Positions 1 through 9,671 of a stretch of DNA of 64,000 bases are shown here, one piece after another. The notes below the pieces were generated by a model. It saw only the letters and a list, made by a program, of their open reading frames with translations, had not been told where the DNA came from and did no database searches. Position 1 is the first letter of the stretch. The number at the start of each line of letters is the position of its first letter. Source of the stretch: Burkholderia sp. PAMC 26561 (GTDB lineage: Bacteria > Pseudomonadota > Gammaproteobacteria > Burkholderiales > Burkholderiaceae). The position numbers were made by a program, and so were the translations under genes. Location: the NCBI RefSeq assembly GCF_001557535.2, contig NZ_CP014308.1, positions 434,001-498,000 of the forward strand. The letters are read 5' to 3'.

Positions 1-626
1 GAAACAGCAGGTGGGTACGAAAGGCTTACGTCAGGCCGATTGCCCAGATTCATCCCGACGCCTATCCAGACGAATCTGGCACGTTGTCTCTTTATTGAGC
101 TGAAAGCTCTTCGGTGGCGATGTGAACATTATCTGCAAGGCTCTGCGAGGTACCCGTACTATGGGCTGAATGTAATCTGATGTTAGTAGAAGGGCAATAA
201 TCTATTGGTATGTCTCGGCGATGTTGTGAAGCCCCGTACTTTGGCAACTTAAGTGCGCCGATCCGCTGGGATTGACTAGCTCGACGGAGATTGTTTTGCA
301 CCCCAGTATCCGTGCGCGTGCGCGGGGGTGCGCCCCGCCCTGTGCCGTCTCTACAACAGGACGTTGGAAACATCAGACACGGCCAGCGCTCATGGCCTGT
401 CATCGGGGTCGCTTGGTGCTTTTCATTCTTGTTAGCTTGGCGATGAACACTGCCGGGGTCGGTAAATCCACACAGCAGTCTTTTTGCCAAATTCCCGCTA
501 ATTGTGGTTTGCCACGCTCAGATACGCTCATCGCGACAGTATCATCAAGCTCTCCCCTCACGATGGCGAAAAGTTTATAGGAAGCGTCAAGGATGTCTCG
601 AGCCTCGCGGATGTTATCGTCTCTAG
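1..626. other. Gene-free stretch, no recognisable content
   Basis: Open frames exist on both strands, but none resembles a known family and none has a convincing ribosome binding site. The stretch lies just upstream of an IS66 remnant and is probably debris from older insertions. I see no RNA gene or clear terminator in it. Confidence 0.4.
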
Positions 627-811
627 TGTCGAGGTCCGACCCACTTCGGCTGCCTCGCCCACGCGCGACGCGCCTTTGTTGATGCCTTCAAGGGCATGAA
701 GAAACCAGGCGGGCGGGCCGCACATGCACTCGAATACTTCAAGGCGCTCTACCAGGTCGAAACACCCGCAAAGGGAGATCTGCCCGAAAGCGAGACGCGC
801 GTCGATTACAC
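627..811 (+). pseudogene. IS66 family transposase (TnpC) remnant
   Basis: An open stretch reads HFGCLAHARRAFVDAF followed by HALEYFKALYQVE. These match the 'GCxAHxRRxFxDA' and 'ALxxIxxLYxxE' blocks in the catalytic part of IS66 transposases. It is preceded by an in-frame TAG at 624-626. It ends where the left inverted repeat of the next IS30 element begins, so the IS30 insertion appears to have cut it. Only about 60 of roughly 500 residues remain, and it cannot be functional. A second IS66 remnant lies near 53.3-54.25 kb. Confidence 0.6.
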
Positions 812-1913
812 GGCGGGCTCAAAACTGAAGCGCAACACCAAAGCGTATAAGGTGTTGTAATGCACAAAGCGAATCAGTATGAGCAGTTGCAAGCCGAGGA
901 ACGTCTAGAGATCGCGAGCCTGCGTCAACGGGGCTCGAGTATCCGGGCCATGGCCCGGATACTCGGACGCTCGGCCTCTACCGTCAGCCGTGAACTGAGG
1001 CGCAATAGCTCTGTGCTCGGTTATGTCCCAGCGGCGGCGCACGCGCTCAGTTCGGCCCGACGAACCGACACGGTCACCGCGCCCAAACTTGGGCCTCACA
1101 GCGCCTGCTGGAGGGTCGTCCTCACGCTGCTCGAGTGGCGTTGGTCACCTCAGCAAATCTCTGGAATTCTCAAGCGTATGTTTCCGACCGATCCTACTTT
1201 GCAGATCTCGCACGAAACGATTTACACGACCATCTACGCTCACCCAGGCGGAGAATTACGGCGCCAACTCATTGCTTGTTTGCGTCGTGCTCATCGCGCC
1301 CGTATGTCGCGCACGCGGGGTAATGATCGCCGCTGGCAAATTCCCAATATGGTCAGCATTCACGTGCACCCACCTGAAATCGAGGATCGCGTGATGCCCG
1401 GGCACTGGGAGGGCGACTTCATCAAAGGCGAAGGCAATCGCTCCTCAGTTGGCGTGTTGGTGGAGAGAACAAGCCGTCTGGTACTGCTGGCCAAGATGCA
1501 CGATGCCACAGCCGAATCTGCACTGGCCGGCTTCTCGGCCAAGCTCAACTCGATTCCCGAACACTTGCGTCAAAGCTTCACTTACGACCAAGGGCGTGAA
1601 CTCTCACGACATCAAGAACTTGCCGCTCAAACTGGCGTGAACGTCTATTTTTGCAATCCACATAGCCCGTGGCAGCGCGGAACTTGTGAAAATACCAATG
1701 GCCTGTTGCGCGAGTATTTACCCAAAGGCACCGATCTTTCCGTGCATAGTCAGGCAGACCTCGACATCATTGCCGACAGCTTGAACAAGCGACCTCGTGC
1801 CACCCATGCGTTTCATTCTCCCTTCGAGGTATTCGCCGCGACGCTACAAGCAGCGGATCTAGCAACGTCATCTAAACATTAACCTAGCTGTTGCACTTCG
1901 ACTTGAGACCGCC
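812..1913 (+). mobile_element. IS30 family insertion sequence, apparently complete
   Basis: The element contains one intact transposase gene. The left end at 812-837 reads GGCGGGCTCAA then GAAGCGCAACA. The right end at 1889-1913, read on the other strand, is GGCGGTCTCAA then GAAGTGCAACA, so the two ends form imperfect inverted repeats of about 25 bp. The element interrupts IS66 coding sequence on its left. I could not make out a short target duplication with confidence. Exact termini are inferred from this repeat match. Confidence 0.65.
860..1882 (+). CDS. IS30 family transposase
   Basis: The 340-residue protein has full IS30 length. An N-terminal helix-turn-helix (residues about 17-48, with GRSASTVSREL) should bind the element ends. 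The DDE catalytic core is readable: D186 in GHWEGD, D243 in TYDQG and E277 in CENTN, followed by the family-typical NGLLREYLPKGTDL. The start codon overlaps the preceding TAA, and no strong ribosome binding site is visible. Nothing suggests inactivation. Confidence 0.9.
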   Translation: MHKANQYEQLQAEERLEIASLRQRGSSIRAMARILGRSASTVSRELRRNSSVLGYVPAAAHALSSARRTDTVTAPKLGPHSACWRVVLTLLEWRWSPQQISGILKRMFPTDPTLQISHETIYTTIYAHPGGELRRQLIACLRRAHRARMSRTRGNDRRWQIPNMVSIHVHPPEIEDRVMPGHWEGDFIKGEGNRSSVGVLVERTSRLVLLAKMHDATAESALAGFSAKLNSIPEHLRQSFTYDQGRELSRHQELAAQTGVNVYFCNPHSPWQRGTCENTNGLLREYLPKGTDLSVHSQADLDIIADSLNKRPRATHAFHSPFEVFAATLQAADLATSSKH

Positions 1914-2097
1914 CACCTTCCGGCTGCGCCAGCAACACAGCGTGCCGTCGGTTCATGCAACCGGCCTAATTCCAAAACGTGCAACTTGTCGGCTACAGCG
2001 CTACCAACCATTCGCCTAGCACTTGCGAGAACACCGATTTCCACCTCAGTCGTGGTCTAAACTTTGTCACACACTCAAATTCAGATAGCCGCGCCGG

Positions 2098-2721
2098 CTA
2101 AGCGGCGGTCACAGCGTTCAGAAACTCTTCGATCGTGAGCACTTCGTGGCCGAAAGTCGGATACGAAACGTCGAGAGCAGCTCGATGCGCCAGTTCGGTG
2201 AAGTCGGCTACCGCATCCTTCAGAAAGGTGACGTGGAAGCCGGTTTCAAGAGCATGGCGACCGGTTCCTTCGACGCAGGTTTGCGATGTCAACCCCGCGA
2301 TGACGACCTTCTCGATACCATGGTTACGCAACTGCTTTTCCAGATCCGTACCAACGAACGAATCAAACATACGATGCTGACTAATGATTATTTCACCATT
2401 CTGTGGGCGTAGGGGTTCAAAGAAGTTAGCTCCACGGCTACCCTTCCAGAAAACCTTGTTTTCCAGGCCAAACTGAAAACGCGGATGCACATGGTGAACG
2501 TCGTCAAAGCTATGCTCGTCAACACCGTGTGGCGAGAAAAAGATCTTTAGACCAGCGGCACGCGCTCCTTCCAGGAGTCGCTTGAGATGCTCTATCAAAT
2601 TAGTCTGATCGAGCATAGGACCGATCATGCCGTGGAGCTTTCCATCTTCAGCCAGAAAGTCGTTCAATACATCTACCAATACCAGGGCCGTTGTTTCGGT
2701 TGAATAACTTGGGATGTTCAT
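2098..2721 (-). CDS. Isochorismatase-like cysteine hydrolase
   Basis: The 207-residue protein has the cysteine hydrolase fold: D17 in LVDVLNDF and the nucleophile C149 in GLTSQTCVEGTGRHA. The usual catalytic lysine before the 'saFxgTdL' block is absent; the sequence is IISQHRMFDSFVGTDLE, so Q115/H116 sit there. This resembles family members with 'EHW/QH' at that place, and the reaction cannot be named. AGGACC lies upstream of the ATG. It is a single gene between IS debris with no operon partner, and its substrate is unknown. Confidence 0.8.
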   Translation of the reverse strand: MNIPSYSTETTALVLVDVLNDFLAEDGKLHGMIGPMLDQTNLIEHLKRLLEGARAAGLKIFFSPHGVDEHSFDDVHHVHPRFQFGLENKVFWKGSRGANFFEPLRPQNGEIIISQHRMFDSFVGTDLEKQLRNHGIEKVVIAGLTSQTCVEGTGRHALETGFHVTFLKDAVADFTELAHRAALDVSYPTFGHEVLTIEEFLNAVTAA

Positions 2722-3351
2722 GACAGGTCCTTTAGCCGAGGATGGTTTTCCCCGGCAGACAGCAATGCATTTTTTGGGCTCGAGATGGCGGGACTTCCAG
2801 CATCAGAATTGCTGATCCAAATATCGAGCGTGTTAGCTGAAGCGCGTGTGGGCCTGAGTGCGCATCAGCTCTTCCACGGTCCGAGTACATATTGCGACGA
2901 ACTGCCCCCACACCATCTAAGAAACCGCACTGATGTCGGCACGTCTGCGGTCACGCGTGCGCCGTCCTACGAAGCTCACGCTACCGCTTCGCAACAGCGG
3001 CCAAATTGCCGAAGATGCAAAAACAGTGCGTCGCGGCCCACGGACACTTAGCAGGTAAACTACGCGTTGTGTGGTCCGGCCCATTGCTAATGCCTCTGGC
3101 ATATACGTGTATATACTTGTATAGTATAGCGCAAACTCGGCGAGCTGAGGAAACCCAGATTGATGCGGGTGCTCGGACTGCCAGCCAAGCATTGGAAATT
3201 TGCCTCTTTTGAATTCTCAGTGGGTGGTTTGGCGGGTCAAGGGCGGGCGTGAGCCCGGCGCAGCGACCCCTTGAGGCGCGGTCACCCAGTAAGATGAGTT
3301 ATGGGTGAGTGCGGCAGAATGCGGGAATCAGCCATGTAAAGCCAATCTGCT
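2722..3351. other. Gene-free stretch
   Basis: No frame resembles a known protein. Around 3108-3128 there is an AT-rich alternating purine/pyrimidine run (tatacgtgtatatacttgta). The last 130 bases probably include the left end of the ISL3 element whose transposase fragment begins at 3352, but I could not define its terminal repeat. Confidence 0.35.
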
Positions 3352-3642
3352 ATGACGAATCAATTGTTCGAATCCGCCTTCGGTATCACGGCTCCTTGGT
3401 ATGTCCGAAGTGTTGACTTCGATGCTGCTCAGCGGCAGCCCAACATCGCCGTTGACTTCGTTGCAGGCAGCCGATTTGGCTATGCCGGAGTTGCCGGCGA
3501 GCATCCCGTGCACGACACGCAAATCAAGCGCCTGCGGCATCTCAATTTCTTCCAGCACGAGTGCTTCCTCGAAGTGCGGGAGCCCAGGGTGCGCCTGCCC
3601 GATGGTTCAGTGCGTTTGGTTGAGCCAGTGTACGCGAGATAG
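3352..3642 (+). pseudogene. ISL3 family transposase, N-terminal remnant
   Basis: The 96 codons match the start of ISL3 transposases: LFESAFGITAPWYVRSVDFD, then VDFVAGSRFG, GEHPVHDTQIKRLRHLNFFQ and VRLPDGSVRLVEP. The usual zinc-binding cysteines of this segment are not evident. The frame ends at a TAG created by fusion to an IS30 remnant at about 3632-3643, leaving some 300 C-terminal residues missing. It is non-functional. Confidence 0.75.
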
Positions 3643-4738
3643 CCCGCCGCATCGAACGCAGTCCTTCAGCCGTTTCACGAGAGCTCATCCGCAATGCGGC
3701 GACACGTGGTGGGTATCTCGAGTATCGTGCTTCGGTCGCGCAGTGGAAGGCCGAACGGTTTGCCAAACGACCAAAGCCGCGAAGCTGGCGAGTAATGCAC
3801 GGCTGCGCCAATACGTACGGGAGCGGTTGGAGGGCAAGGTACATTACGTGGAGGGTCGTGAGATTGCGGGGCCAGGCAGGCAGGGTTCAAGCGGCGCAAT
3901 AAACCACATCGCGGTGACCGAACGTGGGTCCACGGCTGGTCACCTGAGCAAATCCCAATCGACTGAAGGCCGATTTCCCGGACGATGAATCTATGCACAT
4001 CTCTCACGAAGCCATTTATCAAGCCCTCTTATTCAAGGGCGCGGCGCACTCGAACGCGAGCTGCTGGGTGTCTTCGCACCGGGCGTGCGTTGCGCGTTCC
4101 TCGAGCGAGAGCGCGCGCTAAGGCGTGGGCGCACGTCAGCGAGGGGGTGATGATTTCCAGCCGGCCTGCAGAGGTGCAAGATCGTGCTGTGCCGGGTCAT
4201 TGGGAAGGCGATCTAATTATCGGCTTAAACCGATCAGCCATCGGGACTTTGGTCGAAAGATCAAGCCGCTTTACGATGCTCGTGCACTTACCTCGCGAGA
4301 AAGGTTATGGGCACTTCCACGTACGAAGAATGGGCCTGCGCTTGCCGGCTATGGATCTGTCACGATGGCTAACACGCTCAAGAAGACCGTGGCTGACTTG
4401 CCTGGTCAGTTGTGGCGATCATTGACTTGGGATCGTGGCAAGGATCTGTCCGATCATGCCCGCTTCACGATAGAGTCCGGCGTGAAAGTGTTCTTCGCTG
4501 ACCCGCTCAGCCCATGGCAGCGTGGTACCAACGAAAACACCAATGGCCTTCTGCGATAATACTTTCCAAAGGGCACGGACCTGTCTCGATGAGGTGTTCA
4601 AGAGCTCCAAGCAGTTGCTAACACGTTGAACGCCAGGCCCCGGAAAACGCTCGGCTGGAAGACGCCTGCGGAAACCCTAGACGCATACCTAAAATCCGTT
4701 CAATATTCTAGTTGTTGCGACGACCGGTTGAATCCGCC
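3643..4738 (+). pseudogene. IS30 family transposase, degenerate
   Basis: Successive frames carry ordered pieces of an IS30 transposase: the helix-turn-helix (SPSAVSRELIRNAATRGGYL), [52 protein letters not shown] and SPWQRGTNENTNGLLR, then a stop and YFPKGTDLS. Several frameshifts and stops separate them, and the N-terminus is missing. The right end (ttgttgcgacgaccggttg, from about 4712) lies inside an IS3 orfB, so this copy once inserted into that IS3. It differs from the intact IS30 at 812-1913. Confidence 0.8.
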
Positions 4739-5503
4739 CTGACTGCCGCAGTCCGTGTGTTGTATCAGACCGGCCGGTGGTCGGTGCGACGCGACAGCAC
4801 GAAACAGTGCCTGCATTACCGGCTGTTTTGTCATGCGCTCGCTCATCGAGTAGCCGACTACCTCTCCGCTAAACAGATCTTTGAGGCCGGCCAGATACAG
4901 CCATCCCTCATCGGTCGCTATATATGTGATGTCGCCACGCCAGGCCTGATTCGGCCCGCTCACCTTGAAGTCCTGATTCAGCAGGTTCGCTGTAGCCGTT
5001 CCGGGCCAAAAGTTTCTCGCCTACGCTCGTGAGCTGCACGCACCTGCGCTTCGAGCCGAGGCTCTTGCCGAGCGTGCAACGACAGCGGCCGTTTGCGCCA
5101 GGCGTAGTAGCCACTGGTGGAAACGCCCATAAACCGGCACATCGGCGGCACTGGATACTGCTGTTGCATCTGTTCAATCACGCCGTACTTCACCGCGACT
5201 CCCTCGTAAAGTACGTCGCGAATTTTTGCAATAAATCGCGCTCCGTCCTCACTTCGGCCAATTCCCGCTTGACCGGACTCAGCTCCGCCTCGATCTCCGT
5301 CAGGGGCTTCTGGTACTGTCCAACCTTCTCCAGCTTGCCGCCTTCGCAGCACGTACCCAGTTCACCAACGTCTTCATCGATATTGACAGTCGACGCGCGG
5401 CTTCAGACACGCCGACGCCGTCAGTCATTGCCAGCTTCACTGCTTCTTCACGAAATTCCTTCGTGTACACAGCCTTCGGGATTCGGTTCATCGACGCCTC
5501 CAT
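4739..5503 (-). pseudogene. IS3 family element: orfA and truncated orfB
   Basis: orfA begins near 5503 or 5491 (MNRIPKAVYTKEFREEAVKL, a transposase_8 helix-turn-helix). Its frame breaks after NWVRAAKA; restoring one G in the GGCGGC stretch recovers AGKLEKVGQYQKPLTEIEAE and ERDLLQKFATYF. orfB starts around 5200 (YGVIEQMQQQYPVPPMCRFM) and keeps the first DDE aspartate (WRGDITYIAT) and HTDCGSQ. It is then cut off by the right end of the IS30 relic at about 4739, so the last catalytic part is gone. Confidence 0.8.
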
Positions 5504-5562
5504 TCCACAATTCTACGGGATGTTGGCGTCCATCTTTTTCAGCCGACCTCAACCTGGCCAAC

Positions 5563-6945
5563 TTAGAAGAGTCGAGACAGAATCAAGAGGGTTATGGTGA
5601 CAGTTATTGCGCCCCCGATACGGGTTGCAATCTGGGCAAAAGGCATCAGACTCATACGGTCGCATGCAGACAGAATCGCCACGTCGCCTGTACCACCTTG
5701 TCCGCTGTGACACGCATTTACGATAGCAGCTTCAATTGGATAGATGTTTACCCAACGCGCGACAACGAAGCCTGTCGCCATTAGCGAAAACACCGTAATG
5801 ACGATTGTCGCGACGTTGGCCATGCTTATCGCGCCGACGAGGTCGTTCCAGGGCGTCAAAGCCGTCCCGATGGCGAACAGCAACGGGTACGTAACCGCAA
5901 CCGAGAAGAACTGGTAGACAATGCGCGCCCCACTTTGAAGCTGCGGCGACACGGCATGAGATAGTTTGATAAGAACCGCGACGAAAAGCATGGACACCGG
6001 CGCCGGGAGACCGAAGAAACGGTGACACAAGAGCCCAACGAGGTAAAGCGAAATTGCCGTAATCGCACCAGCGGCGACCGTCGCAACATCAGGTATAACA
6101 GGGGTTTCTTCAGGCGCGCTGGCGGGCAGGTCGTCCGGCACTCGCTGTAAAACGCCTTTACCCGTGAGATGAGGCAACTTTTCTCCGATAAAGCTAAGTG
6201 CCCCCGCAAACAGGATGGCCGTCAGGCTGCCAATCATGACGGTCGGAAGCACTTGGGCAAAAAGCGGCCCTTGGGGCAAATGCATAATTTCGGAATAGCC
6301 CACTGATAGTGGAATTGCGCCTTCCCCGACACCCCCGGCCATGATTGGAATAACGACGAAGAGCAACGTGTGCTCAAAGCCAAGTCCGAGCAACCAACCC
6401 GTTGTCGTACCGACGATCCCCGCCACCACTGTCCCAGCTGCAAGCGGGATAAAAATCTTTGTGAACCCACGAACAAGCACGGTACGGTCCATGCTAAATA
6501 TGCTGCCTACTATGATGGACGCGATGAACAAATACAAAAAATTGCTGACCTTAGTGAAGCTGACAACGACGTCAAGAACGCGCGCGGGCAGGAAATGATG
6601 ATAGGCCAAATATGATGGCAGGAAGGTTGCCAAAATAGCCGCGCCCCCTATCTTCCGGATTACGGGCAAGCGCTTGCCGATTTCCGCACAGGTGAAGCCG
6701 GCCACCACGAGGATGGCCAGCGCCATGGAAATCTCGCCCGGCACTTTCCCGGTCAGGGCGAAGCCCGCAATGAGACCAACCAGCAACACATAAACCGGCA
6801 ACGGGATAATGCCGACACGTATTTCTAGAATGGTCCACCATCCATTGGGCCAGAATGGAACCCGTTCCTTCAGCACAGGCATCTCAGAGCTCGACGACAG
6901 TTGTTTGGCGTCAGCCTCGGGCGCAATCTCAGCATTCGTGGGCAC
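5563..6945 (-). CDS. 2-hydroxycarboxylate transporter family (CitS-like) permease
   Basis: The 460-residue protein has about eleven hydrophobic segments. It carries the two re-entrant-loop signatures of the 2HCT family: GGVGEGAIPLS about midway and GQGGTGDVAILSACDRM near the C-terminus, the latter followed by the family-typical FAQIATRIGGA. Members move citrate, malate or similar 2-hydroxycarboxylates across the inner membrane, usually with Na+ or H+. The start is GTG, with AGGA well placed upstream. It is last in a minus-strand cluster with an MFS carrier, porin and aconitase, which supports a tricarboxylate role. The exact substrate is not readable. Confidence 0.85.
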   Translation of the reverse strand: MPTNAEIAPEADAKQLSSSSEMPVLKERVPFWPNGWWTILEIRVGIIPLPVYVLLVGLIAGFALTGKVPGEISMALAILVVAGFTCAEIGKRLPVIRKIGGAAILATFLPSYLAYHHFLPARVLDVVVSFTKVSNFLYLFIASIIVGSIFSMDRTVLVRGFTKIFIPLAAGTVVAGIVGTTTGWLLGLGFEHTLLFVVIPIMAGGVGEGAIPLSVGYSEIMHLPQGPLFAQVLPTVMIGSLTAILFAGALSFIGEKLPHLTGKGVLQRVPDDLPASAPEETPVIPDVATVAAGAITAISLYLVGLLCHRFFGLPAPVSMLFVAVLIKLSHAVSPQLQSGARIVYQFFSVAVTYPLLFAIGTALTPWNDLVGAISMANVATIVITVFSLMATGFVVARWVNIYPIEAAIVNACHSGQGGTGDVAILSACDRMSLMPFAQIATRIGGAITVTITLLILSRLF

Positions 6946-7010
6946 GGCGTGTCCTTTACATCGTTATCGGTTTGGTGAGAAGGCTGGGCTGGATGACAAC
7001 CCGCCTAGAT

Positions 7011-8321
7011 TCATTCGTCCTTGACGAAGTACATCAGCGAGCCAGTGAGAAGGGTCGAGATAAGCAGCATCGCGGCCATGCCAAGGATGCCCGCCGAGAA
7101 AGAGCCGGTCAGGTCCTTCAACCATCCCATCATGAACGGTCCCGCGAAGCCACCGAACGTGCCGACGGAATTGATGAACGCGAAACCGCCCGCAGCTGCC
7201 GCGCCTGTGAGGAAGCGGGTAGGAATGCTCCAGAACACTGCGCGCGCTGTCGTCACGCCAATCACGGCCACCGTGATCCCGACAAGCGCGGGCCAGAATG
7301 TATGGAGCAACGCTGCACAGATCATCCCTGCTGCCCCGAGCACGCATGTCAGCAAGAGGTTTAGAATCTTTTTCCCGCTTCGGTCGACGCGTCTTGCCCA
7401 TGTCAACATCGCCAGTGTTGCGAAGATGTAGGGAACTGACGAGACGAGACTGATTGCGGATACGGTGAGTCCGTGTGACTTCAGAATGGTCGGCAACCAG
7501 ATGCCGATGCCATACGAGCCCATCACGAAACCGAACTGAATGGCGGTAAGAATCAGCACACGTGGGTCTTTCAATGCAGCGCCAAAATGCTTGTGCTCTT
7601 TCTCACGACGCTCGGAAGCCAGCATACCGATGAGCGCGTAGCGCTCGTCATTTGACAGCCAGGTTGCCTGGGTCGGGTTATCGCGGAGCATCAACAAGAC
7701 CACGACGCCGATGACAGTCGCGGGCAATCCCTGCATAATGAACATCCACTGCCAACCCGCGAGACCGAGCGTACCGTTCATGTTCAAGAGCAGGCCGGAC
7801 AACGGACCGCTGATGACAGACGAAATAGGAACGCCCACCATGAACCATGCAAGCATGCGGGTGCGATATTTCGCTGGGAACCAGCAGGCGAGATAGAAAG
7901 TGACGCCGGGAAAGAAGCCGGCTTCAGCGACACCCAATACGAACCGGGCGAAATAGAAACTCTTCGGACCTACCGCCAAGGCAGTCGCTGCGGCTGCAAG
8001 CCCCCAAGTAATCATAATGCGCGCCAGCCACCGTCTGGCGCCGAAGCGATAGAGCATAAGGTTGCTCGGCACTTCGAGCACACAATAGCCTGCGAACAGA
8101 ATACCGGCGCCCCAGCCAAATTCAGTCGCGGAAAGGCCCAGGTCTGCATTCATCGTCAGCGCGGCGAAGCCCACGCTGGTCCGATCGATGTAATTAAAAA
8201 TGAAGGCGAGCGTCAGGACAGGAAGCAACCGCCAGGCGGTCTTCGATACCGCACGCTGCTGAAGCATTTCCTCGTTCGCTGACGGCGTCGGAATCGTGTC
8301 TGCCTGCGATGCTGAAATCAT
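7011..8321 (-). CDS. MFS transporter, anion:cation symporter type
   Basis: A twelve-helix major facilitator of about 436 residues. FNYIDRTSVGFAAL at the end of TM1 and the R-F-G-A-R-R loop after TM2 are typical of the ACS family (tartrate, phthalate, hexuronate and other organic acid carriers). I prefer the internal ATG at 8321 (MISASQAD) over the upstream one at 8363, because the first 14 residues look non-conserved. Neither start has a strong Shine-Dalgarno sequence. It lies between the CitS-like permease and the porin on one strand, so this cluster has two different inner-membrane carriers. Confidence 0.8.
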   Translation of the reverse strand: MISASQADTIPTPSANEEMLQQRAVSKTAWRLLPVLTLAFIFNYIDRTSVGFAALTMNADLGLSATEFGWGAGILFAGYCVLEVPSNLMLYRFGARRWLARIMITWGLAAAATALAVGPKSFYFARFVLGVAEAGFFPGVTFYLACWFPAKYRTRMLAWFMVGVPISSVISGPLSGLLLNMNGTLGLAGWQWMFIMQGLPATVIGVVVLLMLRDNPTQATWLSNDERYALIGMLASERREKEHKHFGAALKDPRVLILTAIQFGFVMGSYGIGIWLPTILKSHGLTVSAISLVSSVPYIFATLAMLTWARRVDRSGKKILNLLLTCVLGAAGMICAALLHTFWPALVGITVAVIGVTTARAVFWSIPTRFLTGAAAAGGFAFINSVGTFGGFAGPFMMGWLKDLTGSFSAGILGMAAMLLISTLLTGSLMYFVKDE

Positions 8322-8385
8322 GAGTTGTCTCTTGCCCAATACATATTGGATACTGAAACGCATCCCGCGAGGATGCGACTACACA

Positions 8386-9608
8386 TCAAAACTTATGGCG
8401 AATGCCGACCCGAACCGCGACCTGTTTGCTGGTTGCGGACGGGGTCATGCCGGTTATAGTTGCGACCGCCGGCTGGTTCAGAGAATCAGTGCCGCTCGCG
8501 TGTTCGTAGACCGCGACGGTGTACACATCAGTTCGCTTCGAGAGGAAGTAGTCCGCGCCGATGCTGGTTAGCTCGTATTTTTGCCCGCTCTGACCATTCG
8601 CCCCACTACCTTTGGTGTAGTCGAACGCGGCCCCGAGCAGGAACGCCGGACTCACCTGCCACTTGGCGTTCACCTCGGCATTGTGGAAAACGGCTTTTCC
8701 GCTATAGCCCAGCGGATTGGGACCGGAGGGTGAGCCCAAGTCTTGGAAACGGGTATTGGAGTAGCCCAGCCCTAAGGTTGCCGGGCCGAACGTGTAGGCA
8801 GCTGCGACGGCCGCAATCTGAAGCGTTTTTGCTGAAGCAAAGCCTGCATAAACCGGATTGCTTTCTGCCGATGTAGCAGACCCAAGACCCCCGAGGTTGT
8901 TCGTGGTCGCAGGACCGCCATTCGGATTCGACCCATAGAACGAAGTGTTCGGGTTATGTGCGTTAAGGTAGCCTGCGCCGACCGTGAATGGGCCCGATGC
9001 GTAACCCCCGCCCACCGACCAGATTCGATTCGTCCCGAAGGAACCTGCTACGCCCCCCAGGCTATAAAGACCTGCGAACGTAAGGCTGGACATCGTGGGC
9101 GACGTGTACTTTATTGAATTGTTGATCCGGCGCGTATTGGAAGCGTTGTCGAGGTCACTTGGATGCTCAGCCATATAACCGCCCCACTGTGGAGCTGCCA
9201 GAAGCGGTGCATAGAAGTCGACCACCTCGTCATATTGGCGCCCCAGCGTGACCCTGCCATAGTTGCTGGTCAAACCCACCCACGCCTGACGTCCGAACTC
9301 AGCACCGCCCTGCCCAAACGTGCCATTGTTCATGTTGAAGCCATTCTCAAGAACAAAAATGGTCTTGAATCCGCCGCCCAGGTCCTCCGAACCTTTGAGC
9401 CCCAGCGACTACCTTGCAGGCCGCCCGTCCCACCGTCCATGACCGACCACTGGCTGCCCCCGTTCAAGCCGGTTTTTGTTCGCGCGGTCTGCGCATTGCT
9501 CAGATAGTTCACGCCCACGTCGACAATACCGTACAGGGTGACACTGCTCTGCGCCTGCGCGGTCAGGCACGGAAGAATAAAAATTCCGGGAATTATGTTC
9601 TTCAGCAT
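8386..9608 (-). pseudogene. OmpC-type porin, single-base frameshift
   Basis: A trimeric outer-membrane porin of the Burkholderia type. The start at 9608 follows AGGAG and gives a signal peptide ending AQA, then QSSVTLYGIVDVG. The C-terminus ends RVGIRHKF with the terminal Phe needed for assembly. The frame breaks after GLQGSRWG at about 9400. Adding one G to the TGGGG run restores LKGSEDLGGGFKTIFVLENG and joins the N-terminal piece to the body seen at 8386-9333. The rest is clean, so a sequencing error is likely. It would admit the organic acids used by this cluster. Confidence 0.8.
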
Positions 9609-9671
9609 ATTTAAGTCTCCTAATATATTTTATGTTTATCAGGACAAGGGCGACGGACGCCGCCCTCTGCA

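Noticed and set aside
92..490. 132-codon minus-strand frame
   Set aside because: No family resemblance, no ribosome binding site, and composition like a random open frame opposite G+C-rich DNA.
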